Positions 58,183 to 64,000 of a stretch of 64,000 bases of DNA are shown one piece after another. The position numbers and the translations under genes are program-made. The notes beneath the pieces are model-generated. The model worked only from the letters and a program-made list of their open reading frames with translations. It made no database searches and had not been told where the DNA came from. Origin of the DNA: Stenocarpella maydis (Eukaryota; Ascomycota; Sordariomycetes; Diaporthales; Diaporthaceae); NCBI GenBank assembly GCA_002270565.1, contig NQMI01000068.1, positions 157,725-221,724 of the forward strand. Reading direction: 5' to 3'. Each line of letters opens with the position of its first letter. Within the stretch, counting starts at the first letter, position 1.

Positions 58183-60719
58183 TTCCCCACGACGGTCGAT
58201 GGCGCTTCTGCCGTCGTCGGCCGTGTTTTGAGCGTGATCGTGGGAGCGGGAGGGGAGGTAGGTGGTTGAGGGCCGGAGAGGTCGGTCGAGTGGGCGGACA
58301 GAAACGCGGGCGAGAAGGAGAGACGGAGGGAAGTACCACGCGCTAATAGCAGCAGTCAGCCCAGTAGGTAGACAGAAAAGTTGGACACGCCCAGGTCCCG
58401 GACGGGGAGGGGGGGTGTGTGTTGGGGGGGTCAGGGTGTGTGGTTGGTTGTTGGTCCAGGGAGCAGAGGAGACGGGCTGGGCGCGAGCACCAACGGCGCC
58501 TGGACGACCTGCAAGGCCTGGACCTGCCCCGTGCGGCTTGGGAGATGGATGGAGATTCCACGGATTGCGGTCCCTGGTCTTGGGTAAATTATCCCATGGC
58601 CGGGGGGGTTGTACTACGCATGGCTGGCAGGGCTGGGAGATGAGGAAATCAGAGCACCTGGACTAGCAGCCATGCATATATTTATTGGCCCTGTCAGTAA
58701 GCCTGATTGATGATTATTACCATGGGACCGCGGGCTAACTGACGGGGCTGATACCTACCAGGTAGCCGATACAAGACTGCACTGGCAGCAACCACAAGAT
58801 ACTATTGCCATGGCACGCTGCCGCCGCCGGCCCAATTGCTCCCAATATCCCAACCAAGGTTCAACAGGATGGGCGAGATGAGGTGTGGTTGCAGTCAGAC
58901 TTGGGGACGAGATTTGGGTGTTGTATACCGCACCAACGGACACCCGGGCAGGCCGTGGTCACAGAAGACCTGCGCAACACAGATCGCCTCGGCCTCCTGG
59001 TCCTTGGTCCACCATGAGAGCACCCCCCGAGACCTTGGACCTCCGGCTCTAGCGTTCCAATCGGCGCAGCGCCGTCTCACCAAGGCCCAACACAGTTCGA
59101 GCTTGCCCTCAACTGCTCCGCATCCGTCGCAGAAACATCTTGGACTCGAATATTCGAGGGCTGTAGCGTAGGGCAGGATCCAACTGCGGGATAAAGCACA
59201 CACGGACGCCTCGCGGCCTGCCCAGACGGTAACGTCATTCACTGCCCAGCATCACCCATGCTGATCAGCAGACAAACAGCAGTCACAGCCTTCTGAGAAG
59301 CTCATTGTCCCTGGTGTGCGCGCCTGGCCAGGCCAAGCCGCCTCGGTGCTTGATGGGACGTCCTGGAGTGTGGTGGGATGGAAATGGTTTCGAAACGAAG
59401 ACGGCGGCCGCGGCCCACAGACCGAGTGAGTATATACTTGTATACTTTAGTAAGTAGGTAGGTACATATCTTCGTGTAGGTACCTTAAGTGTACCCCCCT
59501 TTTGGCTCCCGTCCCAACTACGGAGTAATTTACGCGCTCCCACATCTCTCTCTGGTTCCATTTCTTATCGTTCAATACTTGTTTGCCCTCATACTCGCCT
59601 CAGATTCTCATAAAGCCCGTCGTTTGGGGGTGCAATAAGACACTGGATCCGACATTGCCAAAGCGCTAAGTGACACATCCAATACGCGCAGAGGTACGGA
59701 GGTAGATAGATGACTGCGTACACATTGCAGCACCGTATATGTGCTTACCAGCACTCTACATAATACACGGATTGCCCAGCCCAGTCTGCCAGGCTATACT
59801 GACAAATCGGGTGGGTTGCACTGCAGCTTGCAGAACCTGGCTATCGTACGGCGTTTGAGGGCCAAGCCCAGAGCAGAAAATTGAGGACTAAAGGTTACCA
59901 CCTTCTTTGGCAGCACATTTCCTCCACCACAGTATTTCTTTTCAGCAAGTTTCTCAGTCGACCTCACTTGTGGGATATTAGTGCTCCAAGGGACATGATT
60001 GATTTTCATAGCTGGAGTCGTGTATTATATAATATATTGTCCAAGAAGTGATGTTGTTTTGAATAACGGTGTTGTGAGTGCTCGTCTATTTTCTTTTCTT
60101 TTCTTTTCTTTCTTTTCTTGGCCCCGGGCTTGAGGGCTTGGCTGGGAGACTCTGCTCCCTTCGTTGCCAAGCAGGTTCATACGAGCTGCAGCAGGCGCAT
60201 GCATATCCAATACCTCATGAGTCGTCGCCGCTGGATACGAGATGCTTCCTACACTCTGTCACGTAGACTGCAATGTCATCTGCCAACTTTTTCGGCCATG
60301 CTATACTACCTAGCATGCAGAATGCAAAACTCTGGATGCAGTTCGGATTAACTGGATTGAGACTTCCATGGCCTGTCTGCCTGAGTGTACTGTCGCTTTG
60401 ATGGGCCACTCGGAAACACAGAGAGGCAGGCTGGGAAACGCCGCTTATGTAAGCAGAGACGAGACGCGACCAGACGCGTGCTTGTCTCGTGGCCGCCCGT
60501 GAGAAGCAATCGGCAGCCTGGATTCATGGCGACAGCCTTCTTTAGCCTAATGCATGCACTTTATGACTCTTCTCCGACATCCCGGATTCCAAACGCTCTC
60601 GATAATTCCTTCTGTTCCCCAGCCTAATTGTGCTTAGCGATGACCACCGAAACCGGCTGCGCTTCGGTTGCTTATCCTCTGGAGACCGTTGGCTGAGAAG
60701 GCCGCCGTCTACCGTGACG
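58183..60719. other. Divergent intergenic region between bst1 and pms1
   Basis: About 2.5 kb containing both promoters. It holds TACGGAGTA (59519-59527), several TAGGTA units (59450-59490), a CTTTT-type pyrimidine tract (about 60088-60119) and a G-rich block near 58400-58430. Small open frames are not supported as genes. Confidence 0.5.
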
Positions 60720-63700
60720 ATGGCGACCATCAAGGCCATCGAGGCCAGCTCTGTTAGTGCCGCCACCTTGCAAGATCCAAAATGTCCGCTGACGCTCTTT
60801 TTCTTCTCCTGTCAAGGTTCACCAAATACAGTCTGGCCAGGTTATCGTTGATTTATGTTCAGTCGCAAAAGAGCTGGTCGAAAACGGCCTTGACGCTAGC
60901 GCAACGAGCATTGGTACGAGCTCTGGGGCAGCCCAAGTAGGGTCGCGACGCTAATCCGACACTGTCACCAGATGTCCGGTTTAAGAACCAGGGCCTCGAC
61001 TTGATTGAGGTCCAGGACAACGGCACGGGCATTTCGCCCGAGAACCACGAGTCTCTGGCACTGAAACACTACACTTCCAAGCTGTCGACCTACTCTGACC
61101 TGAGCACACTAGAGACATTCGGCTTTCGTGGTGAGGCTCTCTCCTCTCTATGTGCCTTGTCCAAGTTCACCGTCGTCACTTGCCTCGAGGCCGATGCCCC
61201 AAAGGGCTCTAAGCTCGAGTTTGAGACTTCGGGCAAGCTCAGATCCACTAGCATGATCGCTGCCCAGAAGGGCACCACAGTCTCCGTCGAGCATCTGTTC
61301 AAGAACCTGCCGGTACGACGCAGGGAGCTGGAAAGGAACATCAAGCGAGAATGGGGAAAGGTCATCAACCTCCTCAACCAGTATGCCTGTATCCAAACCG
61401 GGGTCAAATTCACTGTATCTCAACAACCCAACAAGGGGAAACGAATCGTCCTCTTCTCTACAAAGGGGAACAAGACTACTAGAGACAACATCGTCAACGT
61501 ATTTGGCGCCAAGACCATGGCCGGTCTGGTTGCCCTCGACCTGAAACTCGACTTGGAGCCCACGAGTGGCATAACCCAGAAATGGAGCACGCAGAATGAT
61601 GCTCAAACCCACGAGGTCTTTATCCGGGGCTATGTCTCACGGCCGGTGCACGGTGAAGGAAGGCAGACCCCTGACCGCCAGATGTTCTATGTCAACAGCA
61701 GACCTTGCGGGCTGCCCCAGTTCGCCAAGGTCTTCAACGAGGTGTACAGGTCATACAACTCGTCACAGTCTCCTTTCATATTTGCCGACATACAGCTGGA
61801 CACACATCTCTACGACGTCAACGTCAGTCCTGACAAGAGGACTATTCTTCTGCACGACCAGGGGCGGATGTTGGACAATCTCAGGGAATCGCTCATCGAG
61901 CTCTTTGAGAAACAGGAGTATACAGTGCCCGTGTCACAGATTGCGACGTCTAAGCTACCGCCTTTCAAGAAGTCGAGCGTGTCTCGCGAGGATACAAATG
62001 GCTCTGAAGGAAACTCTGCAGACATATCTCACGCTACTGTTGATGAAGCGGCGGAAGCCCCGGCTCGTGATGGCGAGGAGGCCCCTGAGATGCCAGACAA
62101 CGAAGAGGAAACCCCGGGAGCCCGCCGGATCAAGAACCTGGAATCAGCCAAGGCTCTTTCGAGGGATGCTCAGTTGAACCCGATGACGTGCTCGTTGGAC
62201 AGGAACTTGGCTCCACGGGAAGAGGACAGTACAGAGTCTGCCGAGGCTACTAAGGTCAAACCGAACGGGGCGGCGATTGAGCTAAGAAGCGAAGTGATTC
62301 CAGAAGAAGGCATAGGCGTGCCGGAAAGTTCAAATGCGCCTGTCAAACCGGTGCAAACAGAGCCAGCAGGTGGGCAGGACCCTCCAGCCGACTCCAACGC
62401 AGGCGAGGATTCTTTTATGATTCGACTGGCCCGGATGAAGCGCTCATTCCTCCCAGAATCCCTAAGAGACGAACCATCCTATGACCAGGCACCCAACGAA
62501 CTACCAATTCCTGCCATTGCAAAGCCAATAAAACCAGTGGACACTGCACCACTGAGTGTGACAAATCCAAGGCCGCCAAAGCGGCCGTCTCGGGAGGTCG
62601 CGACAATCACAATCGGTGACCACTCGGTGACGAGCGTCATCGGCACATCTGCAAAGAAGCCAAGGTTAGATGATGAAGTGGTACGGCATCATAAGGTTTC
62701 AGCAGCTCCTCAAGCCACAGCACCTCTGCCTTCCTTTGGAGGACGCCTAACACAGATGTTTTCTGCCGCTTCTGCTTCACAGCATACACCAGGAGGCACT
62801 GAAAGCTTACACGCCGAGGAAACCAACATCACGGAGGATAGAGACGAGTCGGACCAGGCAGATGAGCAGGATGAGGGCAACGACGAAGGAGGGAGCGAGG
62901 ACAAGAGTATTTCTGATGCAGAAGCTGCGCCTGACCGGGAGGCTGGCATCGATAGCGACAGCGAAGCATCCGAGTGCTCTGCAATGTTCGTACAACAGGA
63001 CGAAGACGACAATGCTGAAGCACCGCAACAGAATGAGGATGAGGATCAGGACGGCGACTGCGCTTCAGCATCGTCTATCCATGAGGCGGAGGAACAAACG
63101 CCTGACGAAGATGGTGGAGAATACATCGACGAGAATGAGATCAAGGCCCGAGATGAATTGGAACTGCAGCCACTTGCCGCCGCCGAAGAGGTCAGACACG
63201 AGCCTAGCGAGGAGAATCAAAAGAGGACCCAAGCATTTCTTAAAGGAAGCGGGAGAAATAAGCATTCTACTACACAGGCTCTCCTGCAGCGGCTCCACAT
63301 AGATGAGGACTGGCTTAAGAAGCGTCTGACGGTGTGGGAATCTCAGGCGCGGGAATACGCTTCCGCAAGGAATTTCAAAACCTCGCAGGAAGCGGATCCC
63401 GGCCTTGAAGCCGTGACCCAGGTGGCAGAGGACAAACTCTCGCTCACTATTCACAAGGGCGATTTCTCCAAGATGAAGATCGTGGGGCAATTCAACTTGG
63501 GCTTCATCCTCGCGGTGCGACCCGGCACCTCAGCAGCACCCAGCACGACGGCCACAGCAGACAGCCCTAGGAATGATGACGAGCTCTTCATCATCGACCA
63601 GCACGCGTCGGACGAGAAGTTCAACTTTGAGCGCCTGCAGGCCACGACGACTGTCCAGTCGCAGCGGCTCGTGCGGCCCAAGCCCCTCGAGCTCACGGCC

Positions 63701-64000
63701 GTCGAGGAGGAGATCGTCATCGAGAACCGCCCGGCCCTCGAGGCCAACGGCTTCCAGGTCGATACCGACACGTCGGGCGACGAGCCCGTCGGGTCGCGGT
63801 GCCGGCTCCTCAGCCTGCCGCTCAGCAGGGAGACGACCTTTTCGCTGGCCGATCTCGAGGAGCTGATATCGCTGCTGGGCGACAGCCCGGGCACCACGTC
63901 GTCGCCTGTGCATGACGGTGAGGGCGATGACGGCCACCGCGGCAGGTCTGCGGGGACGAGGAGGCACATCCCGCGCCCCTCCAAGGTGAGGAAGATGTTC
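60720..64000 (+). CDS. pms1: DNA mismatch repair protein Pms1 (MutL homologue), 3' end outside window
   Basis: Exons 60720-60752, 60817-60913 and 60972 to the window edge give 1053 residues so far. The N-terminal GHKL ATPase is complete: ELVENGLDASATSI, DNGTGISPENH, TFGFRGEALSSL and GTTVSVEHLFKNLPVRR. The transducer domain follows (QMFYVNSRPCGLPQ; YDVNVSPDKR). A long acidic, low-complexity linker spans about residues 390-830. The C-terminal domain starts near KIVGQFNLGFIL. The metal-binding endonuclease motif DQHA(X)2E(X)4E is present from Asp919 (DQHASDEKFNFE), so the nicking activity of MutL-alpha should be retained. Pms1 partners with Mlh1 downstream of MutS recognition. Exon 1 is only 11 codons (MATIKAIEASS), and the ATG at 60720 is chosen because it directly leads into VHQIQSGQVIVDL. 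A frame extending further 5' was rejected. Confidence 0.96.

Noticed and set aside
1..64000. CRISPR arrays, rRNA genes, telomere repeats
   Set aside because: No regularly spaced direct repeats, no rRNA-like sequence and no tandem TTAGGG were seen; the organism is a eukaryote, so CRISPR is not expected.

Overview
This 64 kb window is nuclear DNA of a filamentous ascomycete, most likely a Sordariomycete. The evidence is short spliceosomal introns (about 50-130 nt, with GTRNGT-like donors, CTRAC/CTGAC branch sites and YAG acceptors), GC-rich coding sequence, and families typical of filamentous fungi: a SreA-type siderophore repressor with two GATA fingers, an arginine attenuator peptide ahead of the arginine-specific carbamoyl-phosphate synthetase gene, and a Clr2-type silencing factor. 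I cannot name the genus. I found no rRNA, recognisable tRNA, CRISPR array or intact transposon.

Layout. 1-12 kb: the 5' part of a SAP-domain protein (-), an acidic conserved hypothetical (+), sreA (+), the small Golgi membrane protein tvp15 (-) and a 2-oxoglutarate/Fe(II) oxygenase (-). 13-23 kb: a run of minus-strand housekeeping genes, namely arg2/cpa1 with its three-exon attenuator uORF, a coiled-coil hypothetical, the electron-transfer flavoprotein beta subunit, an ArfGAP1/Gcs1 protein and a two-RRM RNA-binding protein. 25-30 kb: tah18 (+), the diflavin reductase of cytosolic Fe-S assembly, and a single-pass membrane protein (-). 30.2-37.4 kb is a gene-poor island with a (GAC)26 microsatellite, a CCTAGAGG palindrome cluster, an AT-rich block and interrupted reading frames. 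37.4-43 kb: an alpha/beta hydrolase (+) and an F-box protein with UIM motifs resembling Ufo1 (-). 43-48.5 kb is a second gene-poor island with one weak candidate for a small secreted protein. 48.5-64 kb: a conserved zinc-ribbon protein (+), the Clr2-like factor (-), the GPI inositol-deacylase bst1 (-) and pms1 (+), which runs off the right edge.

Most genes are unrelated housekeeping functions and no biosynthetic cluster is visible. The most informative locus is arg2. Its attenuator peptide is assembled from three exons, one only 13 nt long, so splicing decides whether the arginine-sensing peptide is made. Retention of the second uORF intron would create a reading frame that overlaps the arg2 start codon. 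A further intron at the 3' end of arg2 competes with an in-line stop codon. In sreA, introns cut both zinc-finger motifs, so retention of either truncates the regulator within a finger. Two short motifs, TACCTAGGTA and TACGGAGTA, recur between genes more often than chance suggests.

Gene models are hand-spliced: exon joins were chosen by splice consensus, reading-frame continuity and fit to the protein family. They have not been tested against transcripts.
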